Assembly (NCBI RefSeq): GCF_003403095.1 | Contig: NZ_CP031555.1 | Coordinates: forward strand, 682,001 to 746,000 | Reading direction: 5' to 3' | Source: Thalassospira indica | GTDB lineage: Bacteria; Pseudomonadota; Alphaproteobacteria; Rhodospirillales; Thalassospiraceae | DNA length: 64,000 bases | Shown here: positions 8,471 through 17,904 of the stretch, one piece after another | How positions within the stretch are numbered: the stretch's first letter is position 1 | Layout: every line of letters begins with the position of its first letter | Translations under genes and position numbers: made by a program | The notes under the pieces: generated by a model | The model's input: only the letters and a program-made list of their open reading frames with translations | Databases searched by the model: none | What the model was told of the DNA's origin: nothing

Positions 8471-9019
8471 ATGAAGACCAAAGATATTGTCTATGTCGCC
8501 CTGTTTGCAGCCCTGACCGCCGTTCTTGGGCTGTTTCCGCCAATCACCCTTCCAGTCACCGGTGTGCCGGTCACAGCACAATCGCTTGGTCCGATGTTGG
8601 CCGGGGCCATTTTGGGTGCCCGTCGTGGCGGACTTTCGATTGTTCTGTTCCTTGTTCTGGTTGCTGTTGGCTTGCCGCTTCTGTCCGGCGGGCGCGGTGG
8701 CTTTGGCGTGATGATCGGGGTAACCGGCGGGTTCATGTTTGGCTGGGCCATTTCGGCCTTTGTCATCGGGCTTCTGATCGAGAAGTTCTGGAACCGTCTG
8801 AATGTTTTCAATGCCGCACTGTCCATCGCCTTTGGCGGGATTGTCGTCCTGTATGCCATTGGCAATGCCTGGGTCGCGGAGGTGGCCGAGATCAGCTATT
8901 GGCAGGCAACCGTCGGGGCGGCTCCGTTCCTGATCGGGGATGCCATCAAGGTTGCGATTGCGACCGCGGCGTGCCTTGCGGTCCGGCGCGCCTATCCCTT
9001 GATTTCCAAGGCGGGCTAA
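8471..9019 (+). CDS. bioY: Biotin ECF transporter S component BioY
   Basis: The 182-residue membrane protein has about six hydrophobic segments and the BioY features LGLFPPITLPVTGVPVTAQSLG and GAILGARRGGLSIVLFL. It binds biotin in the inner membrane and works with the ATPase BioM and the T component BioN encoded just after it. The chosen start is ATG 8471 (MKTKDIVYVALF); ATG 8456 and a start at 8432 are in frame but give no family-like extension. Confidence 0.92.
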   Translation: MKTKDIVYVALFAALTAVLGLFPPITLPVTGVPVTAQSLGPMLAGAILGARRGGLSIVLFLVLVAVGLPLLSGGRGGFGVMIGVTGGFMFGWAISAFVIGLLIEKFWNRLNVFNAALSIAFGGIVVLYAIGNAWVAEVAEISYWQATVGAAPFLIGDAIKVAIATAACLAVRRAYPLISKAG

Positions 9020-9097
9020 CGTCTTATGGGCGCAAGTGATGTGCTTGCGCCCGTTTTAAGCCATTCCAATTTCCCTGATAAAGCCGGACGTCCTTCC

Positions 9098-9772
9098 ATG
9101 ATCCGAATTGAAAATGTCTCTGTGCAGTTTGAACAGCGACGTGCGCTTGCTGATATTGACCTGACGCTAACTGAAAAGCGGATCGGGATTGTCGGCGCGA
9201 ACGGGTCGGGCAAAAGCACCTTTGTCAGGTTGCTGAATGGCCTGCAAACCGCGACGTCTGGCCGGGTTCTGGTCGATGATGTTGATGCGGCGAAGGATGG
9301 CCGCAAGCTCAGACGTCATGTCGGGTTTGTATTCCAGAACCCGGACAATCAAATCGTCTATCCGGTGGTCGAGGAAGACATTGCCTTTGGCTTGAAACCG
9401 CTCAAGCTTCCCAAGGATGAGGTTGATCGCCGCATTGATGACGTGCTGGCACACTATGACCTTCAGGATTTCAAAACGCATCCCAGTCATTTGCTAAGTG
9501 GCGGGCAAAAGCAGCTCCTTGCCATCTCGGGCGTGCTGGTGATGGCGCCGCGTTATATCGTTTTTGATGAACCGACCACGCTTTTGGACCTGCGCAATCG
9601 CAACCGGGTGCAGCGCGCCATAGGCGAGCTGAATCAAACGGTGATTACGGTTTCGCATGATCTGGATCTGATTGCCGATTACGACCGGGTGCTGGCGTTT
9701 GAGGATGGCAAGGTTGTGCTTGATGGCACCCCGGCAAACGTCCTTCCGAAATATCGGGAGATGATGGCTTGA
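9098..9772 (+). CDS. bioM: Biotin ECF transporter ATPase BioM
   Basis: This 224-residue ABC ATPase of the CbiO/EcfA type has Walker [10 protein letters not shown] at residues 33-41, the Q-loop [15 protein letters not shown] typical of ECF ATPases, LLSGGQKQ and [13 protein letters not shown]. It drives biotin uptake by BioY. The start at 9098 ([10 protein letters not shown]) fits the family; an upstream in-frame ATG at 9026 would add 24 residues of non-family sequence. The stop overlaps the bioN start. Confidence 0.9.
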   Translation: MIRIENVSVQFEQRRALADIDLTLTEKRIGIVGANGSGKSTFVRLLNGLQTATSGRVLVDDVDAAKDGRKLRRHVGFVFQNPDNQIVYPVVEEDIAFGLKPLKLPKDEVDRRIDDVLAHYDLQDFKTHPSHLLSGGQKQLLAISGVLVMAPRYIVFDEPTTLLDLRNRNRVQRAIGELNQTVITVSHDLDLIADYDRVLAFEDGKVVLDGTPANVLPKYREMMA

Positions 9773-10365
9773 TCGCGGGGCTTTATATTGACGGGCATTC
9801 TGCCCTGCATCGGGCAGCGGCCGGGGCCAAGATCCTTGCCATGATTGCCCTTGGCACGGGCGTGTTCCTGATCCCCGATTGGCCGGTGGTGGCGTATGTT
9901 CTGGCGACTGTCTTGCTGCTTTATCCTGTATCCGGTTTTGGCCCGCGCATTATGTGGGCGCAGATCAAGCCGATCCTTTGGCTGCTTGTGATCTTTTTTG
10001 CCGTTCAGCTTTGGCTGAATGACTGGCAGGCGGGATTGCTGGTCATCATCCGGATTGCGGCAATTGTGATGTTTGCCGCGCTTGTGACCCTGACCACCAA
10101 AACATCAGACCTGCTTGCATCGCTGGAACGGGCCATGCAGCCCTTGCGCCCGATTGGCGTAAACCCGGAAAAGGTCAGTCTGGCGATCTCGATGGTGCTG
10201 CGCTTTATTCCGGTGATCTCCACCGTGGCATCGGAAATCCGTGATGCCCAACGCGCACGCGGCCTTGATCGGTCCGTCGTTGCGATGGTGGTGCCACTGA
10301 TCATCCGTACGCTTAAAATGGCCGACGATGTCGCCGATGCGATTGATGCACGGAGCTTTGACTAG
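9769..10365 (+). CDS. bioN: Biotin ECF transporter T component BioN
   Basis: The 198-residue protein is a CbiQ/EcfT-type membrane coupling protein with about five hydrophobic segments. The C-terminal part has the family's ATPase-coupling pattern, seen as [10 protein letters not shown]. The start is TTG, overlapping the bioM stop as TTGA. It joins BioM to BioY, and the three-gene set is the bipartite/tripartite BioMNY biotin importer known from alphaproteobacteria. Confidence 0.88.
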   Translation: MIAGLYIDGHSALHRAAAGAKILAMIALGTGVFLIPDWPVVAYVLATVLLLYPVSGFGPRIMWAQIKPILWLLVIFFAVQLWLNDWQAGLLVIIRIAAIVMFAALVTLTTKTSDLLASLERAMQPLRPIGVNPEKVSLAISMVLRFIPVISTVASEIRDAQRARGLDRSVVAMVVPLIIRTLKMADDVADAIDARSFD

Positions 10366-10399
10366 GCACCATCGCCAGGTTTTCAGATTTCCCCGAAAA

Positions 10400-10450
10400 G
10401 AAAAGCCCCGACACGCCAGAGGGGGGGGGAAGTACGGCGGCGTGCCGGGG
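10400..10450 (-). terminator. Terminator of the frmA-fghA operon
   Basis: On the minus strand GGCGTGCCGGGG's partner arms (10439-10450 and 10406-10417) pair over 12 bases with one mismatch, followed by CTTTTCTTTTC. It lies just past the fghA stop. The loop includes a run of nine G on the plus strand. Confidence 0.75.
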
Positions 10451-10472
10451 AAGTCGAAGATCGTTGGTGCAA

Positions 10473-11330
10473 TCACCTCAGTCCAAGATGCTTGGCGTGG
10501 AAGCAGATATGATCTTCGATAAAGGTCGAGATGAAATAGTAGCTGTGGTCATAGCCATCCTGAATGCGGATGGTGACCGGGTAGTTTGATGTCTTGGCCG
10601 CGGCTTCAAGCACTTCGGGTTTAAGCTGTTCGGCCAAAAAGCCATCGGCACCGCCCTGATCGACCAGGGCCGGGGTCTGCACATCGGGCGCGCTTGCGGC
10701 CTTCATCAGTTCCGAGCTGTCCCAGTCTTTCCAGGCTGATTTGTCATCACCGAGATAATTGCCAAGCGCCTTCTGGCCCCATGGGCAATTGATCGGGTTG
10801 GAAATCGGTGCAAAGGCGGTGACGGACTTGAATGTTCCCGGATTGCGCAGCGCAATCATCAGCGCCCCATGACCGCCCATGGAATGACCGGAAATTACCG
10901 CATCATCATTGACCGGGAAGTGATCCTTGATGAGGGTCGGTAGTTCCTTGGTCACGTAATCATACATGCGATAATTGCGCGCCCACGGCTCCTGCGTGGC
11001 GTTGACGTAAAAGCCCGCCCCCTTGCCGAAGTCATACGCCTCGTTCTCGTCATCGGGCACATGATCGCCGCGCGGGCTGGTGTCCGGGGCGACGATGGCG
11101 ATGCCCAGTTCGGCGGCAATGCGGAATGCACCGGCCTTCTGCATGAAGTTTTCATCCGTGCAGGTCAGGCCCGACAGCCAGTACATGACGGGGACCTTGG
11201 TGCCATTGCTGGCTTGCGGCGGCAGAAAGATCGCAAAACGCATGTCGCAGCCAAGGGTGATTGACGGGTGGGTATATTGCTTTTGCCAGCCGCCAAAGAC
11301 CTTGTTGCTTGAAGAATTCTCGATACCCAT
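10473..11330 (-). CDS. fghA: S-formylglutathione hydrolase
   Basis: The 285-residue alpha/beta hydrolase releases formate and glutathione from S-formylglutathione in the cytoplasm. The nucleophile is Ser150 in GHSMGGHGA; candidate Asp and His of the triad are in DQGGADGFL and [10 protein letters not shown]. The start at 11330 ([16 protein letters not shown]) is preferred because it matches the family and has AAGGAGG upstream; a longer reading adds 18 unrelated residues. It follows frmA by 77 bases, giving the standard two-gene formaldehyde detoxification operon. Confidence 0.95.
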   Translation of the reverse strand: MGIENSSSNKVFGGWQKQYTHPSITLGCDMRFAIFLPPQASNGTKVPVMYWLSGLTCTDENFMQKAGAFRIAAELGIAIVAPDTSPRGDHVPDDENEAYDFGKGAGFYVNATQEPWARNYRMYDYVTKELPTLIKDHFPVNDDAVISGHSMGGHGALMIALRNPGTFKSVTAFAPISNPINCPWGQKALGNYLGDDKSAWKDWDSSELMKAASAPDVQTPALVDQGGADGFLAEQLKPEVLEAAAKTSNYPVTIRIQDGYDHSYYFISTFIEDHICFHAKHLGLR

Positions 11331-11407
11331 TTCGGGGCCTCCTTCTGATCGGCCACCGCCGGATGGTTTCCGGCAGTGGCGCAATTATTCAAACGTTTAT
11401 ATTTCGA

Positions 11408-12652
<1,245 letters not shown>

Positions 12653-13537
12653 ATGAATGCCTGGGACGGGATCAGCGAGTTTATCGCCGTGGCCGAGCGG
12701 CAGAATTTTACCCATGCCGCCAAGCAGCTTGGCATTTCGGTCGCCCAGGTCAGCCGACAGGTCACAGCGCTTGAAGAAAAGCTCGGCACGCAATTGTTTT
12801 ACCGCACCACGCGCAAGGTCAGCGTGACCGAGGCCGGGCAGATTTACTATCAGCATTGTCGGCAATTGCTCGACGGGCTGGATGAGGCAGAGCGCGCGAT
12901 TGGCAACCTGACAGAGGTGCCGCGCGGGAAGCTGAAACTCACCGCGCCGACGACTTACGGCGAAACCGTGATTGCCCCACTGGTCAATGATTTCGTCACC
13001 CGCTACCCCGATCTGGAAGTGCAATGCCGCTTCACCAACCAGAAGCTTGATCTTGTGCTGGAAGGCTACGACATGGCGATCCGTCTGGGCCGGTTGGAAG
13101 GCACAACCGGTAGCCTGATGACCCAGCAGCTTTCAACGCGGCGCCTTTACGCCTGTGCCGCACCCAGCTACATCGCCAAACGCGGGGAGCCCTATTCGCT
13201 TTCGGAATTGCACCACCATAATTGTCTGGTCGGCACACTTGATTACTGGCGCTTTGAAGAGGATGGTCGCGAACGCACCGTGCGCATTCATGGCTCCATC
13301 CACGCCAATAGCGGGCAGGCGCTTCTGGATGCAGCGCGCAAGGGTATTGGCATCGTGCAATTGCCCGACTACTACGTCGATCCCTGGATTGCCAGCGGCG
13401 ACCTGGTCCCGGTTCTGACCAAATACCAGCCATCCGATGAGGGCATTTGGGCGATTTACCCGACCAACCGGCACCTCAGCCCGAAAATCAGGATGCTGGT
13501 GGAGCATCTGGGGCGGTATTTGGGATCCGCATCCTGA
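12653..13537 (+). CDS. LysR-family transcriptional regulator
   Basis: The 294-residue protein has the N-terminal LysR helix-turn-helix: FIAVAERQNFTHAAKQLGISVAQVSRQVTALEEKLGTQLFYRTTRKVSVTE is spread over residues 10-60. It is followed by a periplasmic-binding-fold effector domain starting near residue 90. It is transcribed away from frmA-fghA, so it may regulate formaldehyde detoxification, but LysR proteins of this type (PecT/CrgA-like) are often paired with unrelated oxidoreductases. The effector is unknown. Confidence 0.9.
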   Translation: MNAWDGISEFIAVAERQNFTHAAKQLGISVAQVSRQVTALEEKLGTQLFYRTTRKVSVTEAGQIYYQHCRQLLDGLDEAERAIGNLTEVPRGKLKLTAPTTYGETVIAPLVNDFVTRYPDLEVQCRFTNQKLDLVLEGYDMAIRLGRLEGTTGSLMTQQLSTRRLYACAAPSYIAKRGEPYSLSELHHHNCLVGTLDYWRFEEDGRERTVRIHGSIHANSGQALLDAARKGIGIVQLPDYYVDPWIASGDLVPVLTKYQPSDEGIWAIYPTNRHLSPKIRMLVEHLGRYLGSAS

Positions 13538-13606
13538 TGATCTGTCACAAACGGGGCTCGCCAGCGTCAAACCGGGCAAAGCATTTCGGTTTGAAGGAGA
13601 AAACGG

Positions 13607-13789
13607 ATGTCACAATGCACAGGGTCGAACGGCGATCTTTGGGAAGTCTATGAAGCAAAGGATGGTTGGCGTTGGCGGCGTACGGCCAAGAATGGGGAGA
13701 TTGTTGGTGCGTCGACGCAAGGCTATTCGAAGAAGTCTGATTGCATCGCCAATGCCAAACGTCCGGCCTGTGATTGTGACCTGAGCTAG
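13607..13789 (+). CDS. DUF1508/YegP-like small protein
   Basis: The 60-residue protein has the pattern WEVYEAKDGWRWRRTAKNGEIVGASTQGYSKKSDC, which matches the short beta-rich YegP/DUF1508 repeat, present here once. The family is of unknown function. An AAGGAG ribosome binding site lies seven bases before the ATG, which supports real translation. The C-terminus has two closely spaced cysteines (PACDCDLS). A terminator follows after 24 bases. Confidence 0.75.
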   Translation: MSQCTGSNGDLWEVYEAKDGWRWRRTAKNGEIVGASTQGYSKKSDCIANAKRPACDCDLS

Positions 13790-13813
13790 GTCAAGATCAT
13801 CCGGCGCAAACAT

Positions 13814-13850
13814 AAAGCCCCGCAGGCACAGGCCGCGGGGCTTTGTCGTT
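13814..13850. terminator. Bidirectional terminator
   Basis: AAAGCCCCGC (13814-13823) pairs perfectly with GCGGGGCTTT (13835-13844), flanked by T-rich sequence in the plus direction and A-rich on the other side. It would end both the small DUF1508 gene and the minus-strand dehydrogenase gene. Confidence 0.85.
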
Positions 13851-13866
13851 TCGGAATGTGTTTGCG

Positions 13867-14649
13867 TTACTGCGCGGTCCAGCCGCCATCGACTGACAGA
13901 TGCGTGCCTGTCATTTGTGATGCGGCGTCCGAGCACAGGAACAGGGCGGTCTGGCCGATCTGTTCGGGGCTGACGAACTGTTTGGACGGGTGTTTGTCCG
14001 AGACAAGTCGGGTTGCGGATTCTTCAACCGAGATGTTGTTTTCCTTCGCACGTGCCTCGATCTGGCGTTCGACCAGTTCGGTCCGCACCCAACCCGGGCA
14101 GATGGCATTGGCGGTGATGCCGGTTTCGGCGGTTTCAAGCGCGGTGACTTTGGTCAATCCGATCACGCCATGCTTGGCCGCGACATAGGCGGCCTTCTGG
14201 ATCGAGGCGACAAGGCCGTGGGCGGATGCGGTGTTGATGATGCGGCCCCAGTTTTTCTTGCGCATATAGGGCACGGCAAGGCGGGTGGTGTGGAAGACCG
14301 ATGACAGGTTGATCGCAATCACCGCATCCCACTTTTCCGGCGGGAAATCTTCGACATTGGCGGTGTATTGGATGCCGGCATTGTTGATCAGGATGTCGAC
14401 GCCACCAAATTTGGCTTCGGCGTCTTTCATCATTGCTTCGATCTGATCGGGTTTGGACAGGTCAGCACCGTTATAATGCGCGGTGACGCCGTGTTCGGTT
14501 TCAAGAGCTTTGCGGGTCGCCTCGATTTCGTCAGAGTCGCCAAAGCCATTAAGCATCACATCAGCACCAGCCCCCGCAAGGGCCTTGGCCATGGCAAGGC
14601 CGATCCCGCTGGTCGAGCCGGTTACGAGTGCGCGTTTACCTGTCAGCAT
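13867..14649 (-). CDS. bdhA: 3-hydroxybutyrate dehydrogenase (SDR family)
   Basis: The 260-residue short-chain dehydrogenase has the NAD motif TGSTSGIGLAMAK at the N-terminus, NNAGIQ, the catalytic Ser-Tyr-Lys (ASAHGLVAS, then YVAAK) and the C-terminal GTHLSVDGGWTAQ. The pattern FVSPEQIGQTALFLCSDAA and overall sequence are those of D-3-hydroxybutyrate dehydrogenase, which converts 3-hydroxybutyrate to acetoacetate in polyhydroxybutyrate turnover. A GGGAGAAG site precedes the ATG. It lies 105 bases downstream of the TyrR-family gene on the same strand and might share its transcript. Confidence 0.88.
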   Translation of the reverse strand: MLTGKRALVTGSTSGIGLAMAKALAGAGADVMLNGFGDSDEIEATRKALETEHGVTAHYNGADLSKPDQIEAMMKDAEAKFGGVDILINNAGIQYTANVEDFPPEKWDAVIAINLSSVFHTTRLAVPYMRKKNWGRIINTASAHGLVASIQKAAYVAAKHGVIGLTKVTALETAETGITANAICPGWVRTELVERQIEARAKENNISVEESATRLVSDKHPSKQFVSPEQIGQTALFLCSDAASQMTGTHLSVDGGWTAQ

Positions 14650-14754
14650 TTTGTCTTCTCCCTGTGAAATGGGCTTTCTGCCCTTTGATTTAGGAAGATC
14701 ATGCCGCAGTGCAATGTAAGTGGCAAGAAATGCTGTTGTCGGGCGGATGGCTTT

Positions 14755-16389
14755 TTAGGTGCCAATCCCGTATTTGCGCAGCTTGTTGGCGATAGAGGTG
14801 TGCGAAACGCCAAGCCGATCAGCCAGTTTGCGCGAGCTTGGGTAGTCCGGATAGAGGCGCGCCAGCATTTCACGTTCGAGCAAATCCATGCCGCTGTTGA
14901 AATCGTTTTGTGCAAGGGCGGTGGTGATCAGATCGGCCTGTTCGCCCTCGCCCGCAGGGGAAGCCTCGCCGCTGTCCGGCGCGCCGTGCGCCTGTTGGGT
15001 GTCTCGTTCGGGTGTCGTGGCCGTGCCGGTGGCGGCATCTGCCAGATCACGTGCGCCAAGGACATCGCCATCAAGGAGCGCAACGGCGCGAAACAGGGTG
15101 TTTTCAAGTTCACGCACATTGCCCGGCCAGTCGTGGCGGCAAAGCCAGTCAAGCCCATCGCGGGCGAGGCGCGGTGGTGTCCGCTCGGTCTGCTGGGCGG
15201 TACGGTCGATGAAAACGGCGGCAAGATCGGCAATGTCTTCGACCCGGTCGCGCAAGGGCGGCAGGGTGATGCCCAGAACGTTAAGGCGGAAATAAAGATC
15301 CTCGCGAAACGTGCCGTCATGGGACATCGCCTCGAGGTCGCGGTTGGTTGCGCTGATCACCCGGACATCGACGGTGATTTCATCGGTTCCACCGACGCGC
15401 CGGAACCGGCCATCCTGCAGCACGCGCAAAAGCTTGGCCTGCAAATAGGGGGTCAGTTCGCCGATTTCATCAAGAAACAAGGTGCCGCCATCGGCCAGCT
15501 CCAGAAGCCCCGGTTTTCCACCCCGTCTGGCACTGGTAAAGGCCCCGGCGGCATACCCAAACAGTTCGCTTTCGGCCAATCCTTCGGGCATGGCCGCACA
15601 GTTAAGGGCCAGAAACGGTTGATCAGCGCGCGCACTTGCGCGGTGGCAGGCACGCGCAAACAGTTCCTTGCCTGTGCCGGTTTCGCCAAGGATCAGGATC
15701 GGGGCCTCGATGGCGGCCAGCCGTTCTGCCTGTGATTTTACGCGCAGCATGGCCCGACTGGTGCCAATAATGTCGTCAAAGCCGGTGTGGCTGCGATCCT
15801 GAAGGGCGGTGATCACGCGGCCCAGTCGTGCCGGACGGTGAAAGACCATCACCCCGCCCCAGGGCGCATCATCACTGGCGTCCGACCCATCATCAACATG
15901 GCCGATCGGTTCGACCTGCAAAAGATAAGTCTGCCCGCCGAGCGTCACTTCACGTTCCGGCAGTCGAAAACCACCTTGGCGTAAATCTTCAATAGATGGT
16001 TCTAGTAGTATACTGGATATATCCTGATCCCGCAGAGGTTTTTCAGGGGTACCTGAAATTGCCTGTGCCGCCGGGTTGGCCTGCGCGATCAGGCCATTGG
16101 CATCAACGGCAATTACAGGATCGCCAAGGGCGGCAAGCGTTGCATGCAGCTGCGCGCGACGGCGTTCGGTCGGCAGGCGGTCGATTTCAGTAATGTCGAA
16201 AATACCGGGAATTTGTTTGAGCGCATGCGACAGCAGCAGAAAGCGTTCAGGGCGCACAGCCGGGATATCGGCATAGATATGGTGGGTGGTGACTTCAAAC
16301 GCGCGGATGTCCAAACCCTGATCGGCCAGGACGTTGATAACGTCGCGCGTAATGCCGAGCCTGTTTTCACCGCGAATTTCGAACCGCAT
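14755..16389 (-). CDS. tyrR: TyrR/PhhR-family regulator (ACT-PAS-AAA-HTH)
   Basis: The 544-residue protein has an ACT domain (about 1-70), a PAS region (about 78-190), an AAA+ domain with Walker A GETGTGKE (235-242) and Walker B GGTLFLDEIGE (301-311), and a C-terminal helix-turn-helix ending LADRLGVSHTSIANKLRKYG. This order is that of TyrR and PhhR, which sense aromatic amino acids. The sigma-54 contact loop reads GAFTSA (282-287) instead of GAFTGA, so its ability to activate RpoN is uncertain. A low-complexity linker (about 455-495) joins the AAA+ and DNA-binding parts. It is divergent from mdeA, and a weak TyrR box lies 23 bases before its start. Confidence 0.88.
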   Translation of the reverse strand: MRFEIRGENRLGITRDVINVLADQGLDIRAFEVTTHHIYADIPAVRPERFLLLSHALKQIPGIFDITEIDRLPTERRRAQLHATLAALGDPVIAVDANGLIAQANPAAQAISGTPEKPLRDQDISSILLEPSIEDLRQGGFRLPEREVTLGGQTYLLQVEPIGHVDDGSDASDDAPWGGVMVFHRPARLGRVITALQDRSHTGFDDIIGTSRAMLRVKSQAERLAAIEAPILILGETGTGKELFARACHRASARADQPFLALNCAAMPEGLAESELFGYAAGAFTSARRGGKPGLLELADGGTLFLDEIGELTPYLQAKLLRVLQDGRFRRVGGTDEITVDVRVISATNRDLEAMSHDGTFREDLYFRLNVLGITLPPLRDRVEDIADLAAVFIDRTAQQTERTPPRLARDGLDWLCRHDWPGNVRELENTLFRAVALLDGDVLGARDLADAATGTATTPERDTQQAHGAPDSGEASPAGEGEQADLITTALAQNDFNSGMDLLEREMLARLYPDYPSSRKLADRLGVSHTSIANKLRKYGIGT

Positions 16390-16411
16390 ATCCGTATCGA
16401 ATAATTTACAC

Positions 16412-16429
16412 TGTAGCGATAAGTTTACG
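16412..16429. promoter_or_regulatory. Weak TyrR box near the tyrR start
   Basis: TGTAGC-N6-TTTACG resembles the TyrR box TGTAAA-N6-TTTACA with three mismatches. It lies 23-40 bases upstream of the tyrR start codon, a position that suits autorepression. Confidence 0.4.
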
Positions 16430-16487
16430 TCGCTAAAGTTCTGAAATCCAGCTTATTTGCGGTTGTTCGGCTGGAATTGCGGTGATG

Positions 16488-16505
16488 TGTAAATAAATAT
16501 TTACA
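16488..16505. promoter_or_regulatory. Exact TyrR box upstream of mdeA
   Basis: TGTAAA TAAATA TTTACA is an exact match to the TyrR/PhhR operator TGTAAA-N6-TTTACA. It sits in the gap between tyrR and mdeA, about 70 bases upstream of the sigma-54-like promoter and 110 bases before the mdeA start. Confidence 0.75.
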
Positions 16506-16557
16506 GACACTTTGGATGGAGTTTGCGCAAGTCCTTGAAAATAGGCGATTTCCAAGT

Positions 16558-16573
16558 CTGGCATGGTGCTTGC
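16558..16573 (+). promoter_or_regulatory. Sigma-54-like promoter of mdeA
   Basis: CTGGCATGGTGCTTGC has GG (16560-16561) and GC (16572-16573) ten bases apart, with TGGCA and TTGC matching the RpoN -24/-12 elements. The expected transcript start is near 16585, 30 bases before the mdeA ATG, and the TyrR box would then be centred near -88, a usual distance for an enhancer-binding protein. Confidence 0.5.
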
Positions 16574-16614
16574 GGTAATGCGGGCAGAATAAACGCATTT
16601 CAAGGAGCCTTCTG

Positions 16615-17841
16615 ATGTCTGCCCATGACAAACACAACAGTGCCAAAACCGGCTTTGCCACCCGTGCGATCCATCACGGTTATGATCCGCAAAGCCACAA
16701 TGGGGCGTTGAACCAGCCGGTCTATATGTCTTCGACCTTTGCGTTCGAAACAGCCGAGCAGGGTGGGCGGTTCTTTGCCGGGGACGAGCAGGGCTTTATC
16801 TATTCCCGTATCGCCAACCCGACCCTTGATCTGCTTGAAAAGCGTCTGGCGGTGCTTGAAGGCGGGGAGGCCGCCGTTGCGACTGCATCGGGCATGGGCG
16901 CGATTACCTCGGTCTTCTGGACCTTCATTGCGCCGGGCGATGAGATCATTGTTGATCGCACGCTTTATGGCTGCACATTTGCCTATTTCCGCCACGGTCT
17001 GGAAAAGTTCGGCATCAAGCACACCCATGTGGATCTGACCGATCCGGCAGAACTTGAAAAGGCGATCTCGGACAAGACCAAGATTGTTTATTTCGAAACA
17101 CCAGCCAACCCGAACATGCGTTTGGTCGATATCGAAGCCATTTCCGACATTGCCCATAAGCATGGCGCCAAGGTCGTTGTCGATAACACCTATTGCACGC
17201 CCTATCTGCAGCGCCCGATTGAACTCGGTGCTGATATCGTTGTTCATTCCGCGACCAAATATCTTGGCGGCCATGGCGATCTGATGGCCGGTGCAGTGAT
17301 CGGGTCGCTTGAAGACATGACGCAGGTCCGTCTGGTCGGGCTTAAGGACATGACCGGTGCGGTTCTGTCAGCACAGGATGCCAACCTTGTCATGCGCGGT
17401 CTTAAAACGCTTGAGCTTCGTATGGAGCGTCATTGCGACAATGCCGAGAAAATTGCCGAGTTTCTGGCTGCGCACCCGAAAGTCGAGAAAGTCTTTTACC
17501 CGGGTCTTGAAAGCGATCCGCAGCATAAACTGGCCAAAAAGCAGATGGACCGGTTTGGCGGTATGATCGCGTTTGAGCTTAAGGGCGGGATCGAAGAAGG
17601 CCGTAAACTGATGAACGGCCTTAACATGATTACCCGTGCGGTCAGCCTTGGCGATGCGGAAACCCTGATCCAGCATCCGGCATCGATGACCCATTCGACC
17701 TACACCGCCGAAGAACGCGCCGAATATCAGATCACCGATGGTCTGATCCGTCTGTCAGCCGGGCTTGAGAGCATTGATGACATTCTGGCTGATCTGTCCA
17801 ACGCACTGGATGGCGATCAGATGGCGATTGCCGCCGAGTAA
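16615..17841 (+). CDS. mdeA: Methionine gamma-lyase
   Basis: The 408-residue PLP enzyme of the Cys/Met metabolism family closely follows known methionine gamma-lyases: GFATRAIHHGYDP at the N-terminus, FIYSRIANPTLDLLE, SGMGAITS, and the PLP lysine Lys215 in SATKYLGGHGD. The cysteine in LYGCTF (Cys120) is characteristic of methionine gamma-lyase and separates it from cystathionine gamma-lyase and gamma-synthase. It splits methionine to methanethiol, 2-oxobutyrate and ammonia in the cytoplasm. CAAGGAG precedes the ATG. The upstream gap carries a TyrR box, and an MdeB-like E1 gene lies 1.5 kb downstream, as in the Pseudomonas putida mde locus. Confidence 0.9.
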   Translation: MSAHDKHNSAKTGFATRAIHHGYDPQSHNGALNQPVYMSSTFAFETAEQGGRFFAGDEQGFIYSRIANPTLDLLEKRLAVLEGGEAAVATASGMGAITSVFWTFIAPGDEIIVDRTLYGCTFAYFRHGLEKFGIKHTHVDLTDPAELEKAISDKTKIVYFETPANPNMRLVDIEAISDIAHKHGAKVVVDNTYCTPYLQRPIELGADIVVHSATKYLGGHGDLMAGAVIGSLEDMTQVRLVGLKDMTGAVLSAQDANLVMRGLKTLELRMERHCDNAEKIAEFLAAHPKVEKVFYPGLESDPQHKLAKKQMDRFGGMIAFELKGGIEEGRKLMNGLNMITRAVSLGDAETLIQHPASMTHSTYTAEERAEYQITDGLIRLSAGLESIDDILADLSNALDGDQMAIAAE

Positions 17842-17860
17842 CGGCAAATCAACCGTGGAT

Positions 17861-17896
17861 CGGGATGGCCGAGTGCCATTCCGGTCTGTTGTTTTT
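17861..17896 (+). terminator. Terminator of mdeA
   Basis: CGGGATGGC (17861-17869) pairs with GCCATTCCG (17875-17883), nine pairs with one G-U, around the loop CGAGT, followed by GTCTGTTGTTTTTG. Confidence 0.75.
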
Positions 17897-17904
17897 GTCC
17901 GGCG

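Noticed and set aside
14655..14700. GGGC-AGAAA-GCCC hairpin between the TyrR-family gene and bdhA as a terminator.
   Set aside because: Only a four-base stem with a weak T-run; the two genes may still be co-transcribed.
14701..15735. 344-codon plus-strand frame opposite the tyrR gene.
   Set aside because: It is the shadow of a complete ACT-PAS-AAA-HTH gene.
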